DNA of 64,000 bases from the NCBI RefSeq assembly GCF_000355765.4, contig NZ_CP021106.3:1893137-1957136 (forward strand). The letters are read 5' to 3'. The stretch is from Nitrosospira lacus. Its GTDB lineage: Bacteria > Pseudomonadota > Gammaproteobacteria > Burkholderiales > Nitrosomonadaceae. The notes under the pieces are model-generated. The model was not told the DNA's origin. It ran no database searches and saw only the letters and a program-made list of their open reading frames with translations. Of this stretch, positions 54,368 through 62,301 are shown piece after piece. The stretch's first letter is position 1, and every line of letters starts with the position of its first letter. The translations under genes were made by a program, and so were the position numbers.

Positions 54368-55051
54368 ATGCCACTGGTAAGGTATATCGGAACGGTTCGT
54401 AAGGTGGATTCCATACCCGGGTCGCTGATGAGCTGGGAACCGGGTCAAATGCGGAATATGACCATTGAAGACGCAGAAAGACTGCTGGCATATCCGGACT
54501 CCTGGGTGGAGGCAGCCCATGACGTATGGTTAACCAGGGATTCGTTTGGCAACACCGGCGGACTGGTGGGGGACGCCGGCGATACCTACCCGATAATCTC
54601 GCGCTCGATCGAAGTATTGTCCAGTTCGGCGGTTGCGGCACCCTGCGCTTCGGCCGGTATCGATGAGGTCCTTGCATCATTTCCCATTCCAGCCGGAACG
54701 CTGGGCGTTAACAGTATCCTGCAGATTGAACCGCTCTGGACATTCACCAGCAGCGCGAACAACAAGTTTTTGAAGATTGCCATAGGCGGGACCGTTCTGT
54801 TTAACGTCACGCGCACGACTGCCATGGCGGAGGCCCCATTGTGGGTAATGATAAACCGGAATTCCCTGAATTCGCAGATTCTTCCGTACTCTGCAAATTC
54901 CGGTTATTTCACCGCCGGGGCAAGTTTTCCAGCAGTAGCAACAGTCGATTTCTCCGTAACCAATACTGTCGAACTCATCGGGCAGAGGGCGAGCGGCGGG
55001 GATAGCCTGGTGCTGGAGTACTACCGGGCTCTGCATTTTCTGGGAGACTGA
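54368..55051 (+). CDS. Phage structural protein with conserved N-terminal module
   Basis: This is a 227-residue protein. The first about 50 residues (MPLVRYIGTVRKVDSIPGSL, then MSWEPGQMRNMTIEDAERLL) closely match the start of the protein at 57946, indicating a shared module. The rest is a beta-rich, Ser/Thr/Ala-rich domain (ILQIEPLWTFTSSANNKFLK, IAIGGTVLFNVTRTTAM, TNTVELIGQRASGGDSLVLE) with no recognised family, plausible as a head-fibre or tail component. It lies just before the two spike genes. Confidence 0.5.
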   Translation: MPLVRYIGTVRKVDSIPGSLMSWEPGQMRNMTIEDAERLLAYPDSWVEAAHDVWLTRDSFGNTGGLVGDAGDTYPIISRSIEVLSSSAVAAPCASAGIDEVLASFPIPAGTLGVNSILQIEPLWTFTSSANNKFLKIAIGGTVLFNVTRTTAMAEAPLWVMINRNSLNSQILPYSANSGYFTAGASFPAVATVDFSVTNTVELIGQRASGGDSLVLEYYRALHFLGD

Positions 55052-55132
55052 CAGAGTGCCCGTCTGTATGTAACTCAGTCCAGGGCGGCATTCTTATTAT
55101 TGGTTGTTAAACTTTTTACAGGAATAAAAATT

Positions 55133-56383
55133 ATGGCCACATATTACGTAGATCCGACTGCTCCATGCAATGGCACGGGCGTTTTCGGCTTACCCTTCAA
55201 TACCTGGAGCAGCGCGTGGACGGCGGCAGGGGCTGGCAGCAGCGATGTACTTTTACAGAAACAGGGCACGACTTTTACCGGCACCGTCGGATGCAGCAAA
55301 AATGGTGCAAGCGCTGACGCTCCAATTATTATTGGCGTTTACAACGCCATTACCGGAGAGCGTGTCATGGGGGTGAGAGGAGCAGCAAAGATCAATGGCA
55401 ATGGCGGCAGCATTGGCATCAACATGCAAAACTGCTTTAACGTACTGATAGATGGTTTCGAGATTTACAACTGCCAGAATTATGGGGTTTACGAAGGGCA
55501 TTCCGCCGGGACCGTGGATCAGAAGGCCGACTATGTGACCGCTGTGCAGTTGAAGAATTTATACGTGCATCATATATATGCATATGATCTGGCGGCAATC
55601 TGGATGCAGGGTTCGGGCGTCAAGTACAATAATATTCTAATCGAGGATTGTGCTGGCGATGGCATATGCCACGCTGGCAGCGTTACCGGCGAAGACATAA
55701 CCATCCGAAGAATCAACGATACAGCCCAAGGCCTGGGTGATTGCATATCGCATCAATATTGCAGATCCAATTCCGTATGGCGCAGATGCCTGCTTGATCA
55801 TTCCAATAATTCCCAGAAGCAGCCCATGGTGCTTGGAACAGGCGTCCTGATTCCTGCGAGCGGCATTGTTGTTGAGGATAGCGAATTTATTGGCAACGCG
55901 GAAGGGGCGGGGCTGGTCTCGGTGAATTTTGTGACCGGGGTTACGATCCGCAGGAATAAATTCACCGGGAACAAGGGGGCCTATGTTCTGGGAGCCACCA
56001 GCGTAGCCGATATTGACAGCAATATCATTATCGGACAGGGTGGAAATACCATCGGGATCGGTTGCACATTGGGTGCAACGGTCAATGCACGGCATAACAC
56101 CATTATCGGTCATCAAAGGGGCATAGAGCTTACCGGGATTAACAACATGGCGAAAAATAACATCGTCTACTCTACCGGCAGCACGCCCGTTATCGCATAT
56201 TCCAAGGCGAATAATTATACCAATCTTGAGGGCGACCCCGCGCTTAATCTGTTCTATCTCCCGCAAACACCCGCGGTGAAGGGGGCCGGTATTTATCTTG
56301 GAGGAACGGATTACTACGGTAGCGAATTTAGCAACCCTCCCAATATCGGGGCGGTGGATGAGCTATCGGCTGCCATGAAGTAA
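55133..56383 (+). CDS. Beta-helix tail-spike-like protein, copy 1
   Basis: This is a 416-residue protein. The ATG at 55133 is chosen over an earlier frame start because CAGGAAT precedes it and the paralogue begins identically (MATYYVDPTAP). Regular turns such as INMQNCFNVLIDGFEIYNCQ, VKYNNILIEDCAGDGICHAG and VDIDSNIIIG-like strands form a right-handed parallel beta-helix of the pectate-lyase/tail-spike type. Such proteins bind and often cleave surface polysaccharide. Downstream copy 2 shares most of the sequence. Catalytic residues cannot be assigned. Confidence 0.72.
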   Translation: MATYYVDPTAPCNGTGVFGLPFNTWSSAWTAAGAGSSDVLLQKQGTTFTGTVGCSKNGASADAPIIIGVYNAITGERVMGVRGAAKINGNGGSIGINMQNCFNVLIDGFEIYNCQNYGVYEGHSAGTVDQKADYVTAVQLKNLYVHHIYAYDLAAIWMQGSGVKYNNILIEDCAGDGICHAGSVTGEDITIRRINDTAQGLGDCISHQYCRSNSVWRRCLLDHSNNSQKQPMVLGTGVLIPASGIVVEDSEFIGNAEGAGLVSVNFVTGVTIRRNKFTGNKGAYVLGATSVADIDSNIIIGQGGNTIGIGCTLGATVNARHNTIIGHQRGIELTGINNMAKNNIVYSTGSTPVIAYSKANNYTNLEGDPALNLFYLPQTPAVKGAGIYLGGTDYYGSEFSNPPNIGAVDELSAAMK

Positions 56384-56605
56384 TCTGCAACCGTGGCGAA
56401 TCCGTAGCGGGAATAACCGGTTTCTCGGGGGGTTCATCGCAGGAGGCATTTTCCGATAAATGACGACCATATAATTTCTGCAAGGAGCTCCCGCAAGATT
56501 TGCCGGAGTTCCTCCGCCTGCTCAATTTTTCGGGAAATCGAATCAGGAAACCGATTCAGGTCACTGGCGGGCATATTTCCCTCAATTACCGAACCATACT
56601 GAATA

Positions 56606-57877
56606 ATGGCTACATACTGTGTAGATCCCACGGCAGCAACGAATGGCACGGGTAGTCTTGCCTCTCCGTTCAATGCCTGGAGCAGCGCGTGGTCCGCTGC
56701 AGGCGCGGGCAGCAGCGATGTTCTCTTGCAGAAACAGGGCACCACCTTTACCGGAACCATCGGATGCAGCAGGAATGGTGCAAGCGCCGCGGCGCCGATC
56801 ATCATGGGTGTTTACCGTGCCCAGACAGGTGAGCGCATCACCGGCACTCAAGGCGCGGCAAGGGTCAATGGCAACGGAAATGCCATAGGCATTAACATGC
56901 AGGATCGCTATAATGTCCTGGTGGATGGTTTCGAGGTTTACAACTGCCAGAATTATGGAATTTACGAAGGGCATTCCACCGGAACCGCCGATCAGAAGGC
57001 GGATTATGTAACTGCTGTCCAGTTAAAGAATCTATACGTACATCATATATATGCATACGATCTGGCTGCAATCTGGATTCAGGGATCGGGCGTAAGATAT
57101 AACAATATCCTGATCGAGGATTGCGCCGGCGATGGGCTGTGTCATGCCGGCAGCGTGACTGGCGAGGATATCGTAGTCAGAAGAATCAATAACACCGCCG
57201 GAGGTCTGGGCGATTGCATCGCGCATCATTATTGCAGGTCTAATTCCTACTGGCGCCGCTGTCTGCTTGATCATTCCAATAATTCCCAGAAGCAGCCCAT
57301 GGTGCTTGGAACAGGCGTCCTGATTCCTGCGAGCAGCATTGTTATTGAAGACTGCGAATTGATTGGCAATGCGGAAGGGGCGGGATCGCTATCGGCGAAT
57401 TTTGTGACCGGCCTCAAGATCCGCAGGAACAAGCTTACCGGCGATAAGGGCATCTATATCCTGGGTGCCACAAGCAGCGCGGATATCGACAGCAATATCG
57501 TGATGGGGCGGGGTGGCAATACGATAGGGATAGGCTGCACATCGGGTGCGACGGTCAATGCAAGGCAAAATACGATCATAGCGCATCAGAGAGCCATAGA
57601 GCTTCTCGGCACCAAGAATGTGGCAACGAACAATCTCATACAGTCCGCTGGTTCCACCCCCATTCTCGCGTATGCCAAGACAACAAATTACACCAATCTT
57701 GACGGCAACGCTGAAGTCGACGTGCTTTACCGCCCGCAGACCGTAACCGTCAAAAGGAGAGGAACTTACGTGGGGGGCAAGGATTTTTATGGAAAGCAGT
57801 TTTATAATCCGCCCAATATTGGCGCGGTGGACGATTTGCCGGCCACCCGCAAGTACCTGGTAATCACACGGCGCTGA
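56606..57877 (+). CDS. Beta-helix tail-spike-like protein, copy 2
   Basis: This is a 423-residue paralogue of the protein at 55133, in tandem with a 222-bp gap. Long stretches are identical (for example DQKADYVTAVQLKNLYVHHI, YAYDLAAIWIQGSG, LLDHSNNSQKQPMVLGTGVL), while the C-terminal region and tail (KYLVITRR) differ. The same right-handed beta-helix is expected. The duplication probably gives alternative receptor or glycan specificity, or forms a hetero-spike; which of the two is on the particle cannot be told. The start ATG at 56606 follows no strong ribosome site. Confidence 0.72.
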   Translation: MATYCVDPTAATNGTGSLASPFNAWSSAWSAAGAGSSDVLLQKQGTTFTGTIGCSRNGASAAAPIIMGVYRAQTGERITGTQGAARVNGNGNAIGINMQDRYNVLVDGFEVYNCQNYGIYEGHSTGTADQKADYVTAVQLKNLYVHHIYAYDLAAIWIQGSGVRYNNILIEDCAGDGLCHAGSVTGEDIVVRRINNTAGGLGDCIAHHYCRSNSYWRRCLLDHSNNSQKQPMVLGTGVLIPASSIVIEDCELIGNAEGAGSLSANFVTGLKIRRNKLTGDKGIYILGATSSADIDSNIVMGRGGNTIGIGCTSGATVNARQNTIIAHQRAIELLGTKNVATNNLIQSAGSTPILAYAKTTNYTNLDGNAEVDVLYRPQTVTVKRRGTYVGGKDFYGKQFYNPPNIGAVDDLPATRKYLVITRR

Positions 57878-57909
57878 AGGCCGTTTTTATAGGAAACAGC
57901 AGTAATGGG

Positions 57910-57933
57910 GCGATCTCTGGATCGCTTTTTTTT
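57910..57933 (+). terminator. Intrinsic terminator after the spike genes
   Basis: GCGATC (57910-57915) and GATCGC (57920-57925) form a 6-bp stem with a TCTG loop, followed by eight Ts directly before the next ribosome site. Confidence 0.7.
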
Positions 57934-57945
57934 ATGGAGCCTGAC

Positions 57946-58323
57946 ATGCCTCAAGTGAAATACGTAGGCACCTGCATTAAAACGGACAGCATCAGCGGCG
58001 TCGGGTTGCGCTGGGAACCGGAGCAAATCCGGAGCGTGACCGCCGAAGTCGCCGAGAGGCTCCTGGTGTTTTCCGATACCTGGGCGCGGGAAAAGCAAGA
58101 AATACTCCCAGCGCCCGGAGTGGACGAGCCAATCGGGCTGGCACAGGAAGAGAAACCGGTGGAGGAGCCATTGCCGGTGGTCGATTTTCATGCCATGGAC
58201 AAAAAAGCCATGGTCGAGTATGCCGCGCGCAACTACAACGAACGATTGGACCAGCGGCAGAATGAAAATATTATCCGGCACAAGCTCATCGACCTGTTTG
58301 CCAGACACCATCAGGTTGAATGA
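57946..58323 (+). CDS. Small phage protein sharing an N-terminal module with the 54368 product
   Basis: This is a 125-residue protein. The ATG at 57946 follows GGAG; a further ATG at 57934 is inside the terminator-adjacent stretch. Residues 1-50 (MPQVKYVGTCIKTDSISGVG, then LRWEPEQIRSVTAEVAERLL) match the start of the protein at 54368. The rest is charged and helical (DKKAMVEYAARNYNERLDQR) with a Pro/Glu linker. Position between spikes and connector-like genes suggests a virion joint or assembly protein; function unknown. Confidence 0.5.
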   Translation: MPQVKYVGTCIKTDSISGVGLRWEPEQIRSVTAEVAERLLVFSDTWAREKQEILPAPGVDEPIGLAQEEKPVEEPLPVVDFHAMDKKAMVEYAARNYNERLDQRQNENIIRHKLIDLFARHHQVE

Positions 58324-58331
58324 GGTGGATG

Positions 58332-58664
58332 ATGGCCTTCACCTATCAGTCTGCCGTCGATCTCGCGCGAGTTCCGCTTAATGATGCAGGTAAGGACCGG
58401 TATCCGGACCTCATTTTATTGTCGTTTGCCAACCAGGGAATCCTGCAAATCTTCATGCGGCGCCCCGATTTGTTCGCAGGCCGATTTGATAATCCGCCCG
58501 ATGGCGGGAATCTGCTCGCCGACGCCTTCCCGCTGCCCGCCGAATATCTGCAAATCCTGGCGGATTACATCACGGCGAGAGCCGAGATGACTGACGACGA
58601 GTACGTCAACGCCGGGCGTGCGGCCATGTTCATGCAACTCTTTATGTCGGGCGTCGCAACATGA
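58332..58664 (+). CDS. Head-tail connector/adaptor-like protein
   Basis: This is a 110-residue protein starting MAFTYQSAVDLARVPLNDAG; the ATG at 58332 lies after GAGGTGG, with earlier ATGs at 58320 and 58329 possible. The text DLILLSFANQGILQIFMRRPDLFAG and LLADAFPLPAEYLQILADYI is helical, like short-tailed phage adaptor or connector proteins. It overlaps the next gene by 4 nt (ATGA) and follows the module-carrying gene at 57946. The assignment is by order and size. Confidence 0.45.
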   Translation: MAFTYQSAVDLARVPLNDAGKDRYPDLILLSFANQGILQIFMRRPDLFAGRFDNPPDGGNLLADAFPLPAEYLQILADYITARAEMTDDEYVNAGRAAMFMQLFMSGVAT

Positions 58665-59284
58665 GGCCGTGGAGTGATTTTTATGACCTGATTATGCCGG
58701 GTCTGCCCGGTTGCCCATTCGCGATGGCTGATAACGCTTTGCGTCGATCAGCCATCGTGTTTTGCGAACAATCGCTGGCCTGGCGGTTCAATCATCCCGA
58801 TATCCCGGTAATGGCCGGTACATCGGAATATGCCTTCCTTCCACCGGCGGGCGCCGCCGTGCATTGCATTACCAATGCAGTGCTGGACGGAGAGGAAATC
58901 GAGACTCGTGCGGGAGAATCCGGCATGACCGTCGGGAACTGGCGCAATCAATCCGGCACGCCACTCTATGTTCTGGGCGGGGCAGCGTCGGCCACGCTGG
59001 TGCCAATCCCCGATGCGGCCGGAATGCTGACAATGGTGGTAGCGCTGAAGCCATCCGCAGGCAGCGTGGAAATCGACGATATGCTGTTCAATGAATTCCG
59101 GGAATCCATTGTTCATGGTGCCTTGGCACAGCTTATGCTGTCGCCAAAGAAACCCTACACCAACGCGCAACTCGCCACTCACCATGAGCGGCAATTCAGC
59201 ATCAGCGTAGCGGCGGCGGGCATGCGCGTGGCCAGGAGCTACACGCGTGCTCCGCTGCGCACCACGATCATGGCCAGAAAATAA
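58661..59284 (+). CDS. Phage adaptor/tail-joint-like protein
   Basis: This is a 207-residue protein beginning MRPWSDFYDLIMPGLPGCPF, with an N-terminal helix (NALRRSAIVFCEQSLAWRF), a beta-rich middle (AVHCITNAVLDGEEIETRAG, PLYVLGGAASATLVPIPDAA) and an Arg-rich C-terminal helix. It overlaps the previous gene by 4 nt. The layout is like adaptor proteins of short-tailed phages that line the connector. No motif fixes this. Confidence 0.45.
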   Translation: MRPWSDFYDLIMPGLPGCPFAMADNALRRSAIVFCEQSLAWRFNHPDIPVMAGTSEYAFLPPAGAAVHCITNAVLDGEEIETRAGESGMTVGNWRNQSGTPLYVLGGAASATLVPIPDAAGMLTMVVALKPSAGSVEIDDMLFNEFRESIVHGALAQLMLSPKKPYTNAQLATHHERQFSISVAAAGMRVARSYTRAPLRTTIMARK

Positions 59285-59301
59285 GTATGTGAGAGGTGGA
59301 A

Positions 59302-60198
59302 ATGGGACTCAAGTTTTCAAATTTCGGCAAGGCGAAAGTCGGTTCCGCTCCGGATGGAACGACCGGCTTGAGCTTCACGGTAGAGGCTGGCAAAGGGATT
59401 CTTTTTCCGGTACTCGGTGCGGATGATTATTTCTACGGGACCTTCAAGGACGCTTCCGGTAACCATGAAATCGTGAAAATCGAAGCCCGCGGCATGGACA
59501 GCCTCACCATCGCCGCTGGCGGGCGCGGACTGGACGGCACCACGGCCAGAACCTGGGGGGCGGGCGATTATTTTGTGGCGGGCATCACCCGCGCGGCGCT
59601 GGACGAATCATTATCCAATACCAACCTCATTGCCCTGGGCGCGCTTGCATCATCCGCCGATACGCTGCCGTATTTCTCCGGTGCGGGCGCCGCCGCCCTG
59701 ACGAGCCTGAGCGCATTTGCCAGAACCTTGCTGGATGATGCGGATGCGGCGGCGGCACGCGCGACGCTGGGGGCGGCCGCGGCTACGCTGATTCCATCCG
59801 GCACTATCATGGTATTTTTTCAGGCTGTGGCACCTGTTGGCTGGACCCAGATAAGCACGCACCACAACAAGGCAATGCGGATTGTCGGCGGGACCGGGGG
59901 CGGATCGGGCGGATCGGTGGCCTTTACCACAGCTTTCGCCTTGCAGGCTGTTACCGGTTCGAACAGCGCAACTACACTGACTGAGGCTCAGATACCAGCT
60001 CACCAGCATTCATATTACATAGGATCTGGAACCGGCAGCGTTATACCCGATTATAACCCAGTAGATGGAAATAGCATAAGTGCTTCAGCGTATACAAATT
60101 TTACAGGTGGCGGTGGTTCCCATAATCACGCATTCACGGGTACCGCCATTAACCTCGCGGTGCAGTATATCGACGTGATTCTGGCGGGTAAAGACTGA
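59302..60198 (+). CDS. Tail fibre / collar-type protein
   Basis: This is a 298-residue protein. The ATG at 59302 follows GAGAGGTG; a GTG at 59296 is less likely. The middle has the trimeric-fibre text FARTLLDDADAAAARATLGAAAATLIPSGTIM. The C-terminal third is the phage collar/fibre-tip domain: PVGWTQISTHHNKAMRIVGG, TLTEAQIPAHQHSYYIG and GGGGSHNHAFTGTAINLAVQYIDVILAGK, with the typical His-rich turns. It probably forms the receptor-binding tip. It overlaps the next gene by one base (TGATG). Confidence 0.8.
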   Translation: MGLKFSNFGKAKVGSAPDGTTGLSFTVEAGKGILFPVLGADDYFYGTFKDASGNHEIVKIEARGMDSLTIAAGGRGLDGTTARTWGAGDYFVAGITRAALDESLSNTNLIALGALASSADTLPYFSGAGAAALTSLSAFARTLLDDADAAAARATLGAAAATLIPSGTIMVFFQAVAPVGWTQISTHHNKAMRIVGGTGGGSGGSVAFTTAFALQAVTGSNSATTLTEAQIPAHQHSYYIGSGTGSVIPDYNPVDGNSISASAYTNFTGGGGSHNHAFTGTAINLAVQYIDVILAGKD

Positions 60199-60533
60199 TG
60201 GAGACCCGGATTGCCGAATGTCCACTCGGGGCAAAGTGCGAGGAGATCAAGATGGAAGCAGGAAAACCCGTTCTTTACCGCTGCCCCTGGTATGTGCAGG
60301 TGCGCGGTGTCGATATGAATACCGGGGAGGAAACCGGCAACTGGGGCTGCGCCATTGCCTGGATGCCCGCTCTGATGATCAATACGGCCAACGAATCACG
60401 CAAGGGGGTGGCGGCCACCGAATCATTCCGCAATGAAATGCTGAAGCAGGGCGCGCAGGCGCAATGGGTGCAAGAGGCCTTATCCGCGGCGGCACGGCAG
60501 GCGCTGCTGCAAGGGAGCAAGACATGCGAGTAA
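60198..60533 (+). CDS. Small Cys-containing phage protein of unknown function
   Basis: This is a 111-residue protein starting at an ATG that overlaps the fibre stop by one base. It has four Cys residues near the start (AECPLGAKCEEIK, VLYRCPWYVQV, NWGCAIAW), possibly a zinc-binding motif, then a helical part (NTANESRKGVAATESFRNEM). No family is recognised. Genes of this kind often lie after tail fibres and may be fibre assembly helpers, which is inference. Confidence 0.5.
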   Translation: METRIAECPLGAKCEEIKMEAGKPVLYRCPWYVQVRGVDMNTGEETGNWGCAIAWMPALMINTANESRKGVAATESFRNEMLKQGAQAQWVQEALSAAARQALLQGSKTCE

Positions 60534-60775
60534 CGATAATTCGGGACGATGGTGTTGTCGGAGTGGATGGGTTATTCCGGCACGTTGATTTGTCCGCGCT
60601 GCCACCGGAAATTCGTGCGGTGCAGTGGGATGGCGTGAGTGGGCACATCGAGTACGACAATGCAGCAAACACTCCCCTGGAAACCATCGCGGGTTTCCGG
60701 TGGATAGTGGATCTCTGGGTTGCCGCCGCAGCGCAGGCGCCCGCGCTGCCCGCTACCCCGGGCAGCAGGGATTAA
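60524..60775 (+). CDS. Small phage protein
   Basis: This is an 83-residue protein overlapping the Cys-containing gene by 10 nt, with GGGAGC before the ATG. It reads MRVTIIRDDGVVGVDGLFRH and DLSALPPEIRAVQWDGVSGH, followed by an Ala/Pro-rich tail. This opening is familiar from small proteins near tail-fibre genes in phages, but no function is known. Confidence 0.55.
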   Translation: MRVTIIRDDGVVGVDGLFRHVDLSALPPEIRAVQWDGVSGHIEYDNAANTPLETIAGFRWIVDLWVAAAAQAPALPATPGSRD

Positions 60776-60803
60776 TGGCGCTCTTTGAATAATGTTCAAC
60801 AAG

Positions 60804-60824
60804 GCCGCATAAGCGGCTTTTTTT
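60804..60824 (+). terminator. Intrinsic terminator before the lysis cassette
   Basis: GCCGC (60804-60808) and GCGGC (60813-60817) form a stem with an ATAA loop, followed by a T7 run, immediately before the GGAGG ribosome site of the next gene. Confidence 0.7.
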
Positions 60825-60835
60825 ATTGGAGGTTC

Positions 60836-61012
60836 ATGATGACCCAGTTCCAGCGCAAGCGCATCAAGGAAGAAATCGAGAAGCAAAGTGCGGCGGCCGA
60901 TGCGGGTGCAGACAGATTTCTCGACAAACTGCGGGCTTCGAAGTGGACGGGCGTGATTCTGCTTGCCGCCGCGATGGGGATTGTGATTGTTGTCCTGTGG
61001 AGCCTGTTCTGA
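60836..61012 (+). CDS. Small tail-anchored membrane protein (possible holin-cassette member)
   Basis: This is a 58-residue protein; the ATG at 60836 follows GGAGG. The N-terminal half is charged (MTQFQRKRIKEEIEKQ), and the C-terminal 20 residues are one transmembrane segment (WTGVILLAAAMGIVIVVLW). Position at the head of the lysis cassette suggests a holin, antiholin or accessory membrane protein. The topology is inferred. Confidence 0.5.
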   Translation: MMTQFQRKRIKEEIEKQSAAADAGADRFLDKLRASKWTGVILLAAAMGIVIVVLWSLF

Positions 61013-61013
61013 C

Positions 61014-61319
61014 ATGGCGGACCAGGACCCTGACAGCGATCACAAAACAGAGCGGCGGCGCGGCCCATCCACTTCCACGCTGTCCTTCGGCGGGATTATC
61101 GCAATAGCCAGTCTGCTCGCATCGGGCGTGGCGACTTACAACGCGGTGCAGAATGACATCGCCAGTTTGAAACGCGGGGAACTGTATCAGGAGAGAACCA
61201 ATGAGCGCCTCAGTGAGGAGATCAAATCCGTAAGAGTCGAGCAGCGGGAAACGATGAGGGAATTCAACGAAAAACTCGATAGAATCATCGAGCAGTGGCC
61301 ACGCGGGAGAAAACAATGA
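61014..61319 (+). CDS. Membrane protein with coiled coil, possible holin
   Basis: This is a 101-residue protein; the ATG at 61014 lies one base after the previous stop. A charged start (ADQDPDSDHKTERRR) precedes a transmembrane segment (STLSFGGIIAIASLLASGVA, about 22-41) and a C-terminal coiled coil (LYQERTNERLSEEIKSVRVE). Single-span class III-like holins have this shape. It is placed two genes before the endolysin and overlaps the next gene by 4 nt. Confidence 0.5.
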   Translation: MADQDPDSDHKTERRRGPSTSTLSFGGIIAIASLLASGVATYNAVQNDIASLKRGELYQERTNERLSEEIKSVRVEQRETMREFNEKLDRIIEQWPRGRKQ

Positions 61320-61603
61320 GATATCTCGCCGCTGTCCTGTTTCTGGCATCCTGCAGCATATTCACGCCCGCGCAAATAGATGAACGAGCTGCTGAACAGC
61401 CAACCCCCCCGATGCCAAATCCCGGGAAAAATCCCGAGGTAAATCCCGAATCACCGGAGAGCCGGGCCGAGGGGCGCAAGCTGAAACCCAGGCCGGTGGC
61501 GCCATCCGCATCCGACGTCTCGCCCTGCGCGAATCTCGATGCCGGCGATTTAAAGGCGACCATAAAGGCGAAGCTCGACTGCCTCCAGGAGCATGCTAAA
61601 TGA
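61316..61603 (+). CDS. Pro-rich lipoprotein of the lysis cassette
   Basis: This is a 95-residue protein, start ATG overlapping the previous stop. The signal ends in FLASC, so it is probably lipidated at Cys13. The mature part is Pro/Glu-rich (EQPTPPMPNPGKNPEVNPES) and then Cys-containing. This composition resembles Rz1-type outer-membrane spanins, but another spanin-like pair lies at 46995-47685. It overlaps the endolysin gene by 4 nt. Confidence 0.5.
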   Translation: MRYLAAVLFLASCSIFTPAQIDERAAEQPTPPMPNPGKNPEVNPESPESRAEGRKLKPRPVAPSASDVSPCANLDAGDLKATIKAKLDCLQEHAK

Positions 61604-62148
61604 ATAGGACGTCCCCCGCGCATGTCCGCTCCACAATCACGGTAATGGTGCTGGCGGCGTCGACCCTCGTCGGAATCGCCTTGCATGAAGACTACAAGGA
61701 GGAGGCTTATATACCCGCACCCGGCGATGTGCCCACTATCGGCTTTGGAACGACCACCGGTGTCAAGATGGGTGACAGGACCACGCCCACGCGCTCTCTG
61801 GTGCGATTGCTCGACGAAGTCGAGGGCGTCTACGCGGCCGGGGTCAAGAAGTGCGTTACCGCGCCGCTGTATCAGCATGAGTATGAGGCATACGTGTCGC
61901 TGGCCTACAATATTGGTGTCGGCACATTCTGCAAGAAGGCGCAGCCGGGGAAGCCGCCCAATCTGATAGATCTGATCAACGGCGGGCAATATGCGGAGGC
62001 CTGCAAGCGCATCGAGGCATTCAAGTACGGACCAGGCAGAAAAGTACTGCCGGGACTGGTAAAAAGACGGACGGAGGAACGAGCCATATGCGAAGGGAAA
62101 AAATCGCCCAAATCATCGGGTGGCATGGATCCCGAATCCATTGGCTGA
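61600..62148 (+). CDS. GH24 endolysin with signal-anchor
   Basis: This is a 182-residue muramidase. Residues 11-28 are an uncharged hydrophobic stretch (STITVMVLAASTLVGIAL), suggesting a signal-arrest-release or signal anchor. The catalytic block is HEDYKEEAYIPAPGDVPTIGFGTTTG, with Glu30 as general acid; the canonical Asp nine residues on is Pro39, and the nearest Asp is Asp43, before Thr46. The fold motif SLAYNIGVGTFC is also present. It cleaves peptidoglycan to end the lytic cycle. The gene overlaps the lipoprotein gene before it. Confidence 0.87.
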   Translation: MNRTSPAHVRSTITVMVLAASTLVGIALHEDYKEEAYIPAPGDVPTIGFGTTTGVKMGDRTTPTRSLVRLLDEVEGVYAAGVKKCVTAPLYQHEYEAYVSLAYNIGVGTFCKKAQPGKPPNLIDLINGGQYAEACKRIEAFKYGPGRKVLPGLVKRRTEERAICEGKKSPKSSGGMDPESIG

Positions 62149-62301
62149 GCGCTCGTTTTCCAGTTTTTCTCCGTTAATTTTCCAGCGTTGCGCCATGGTC
62201 CGTAAAGATTCTTTCTGCCGCCCTGATCCCCGTCTCCTGGGTGAGCTCGCCGCCACCGGGTGGATTGCACGCCATGTCGTCCCATCATCGGATTTAGGAT
62301 A

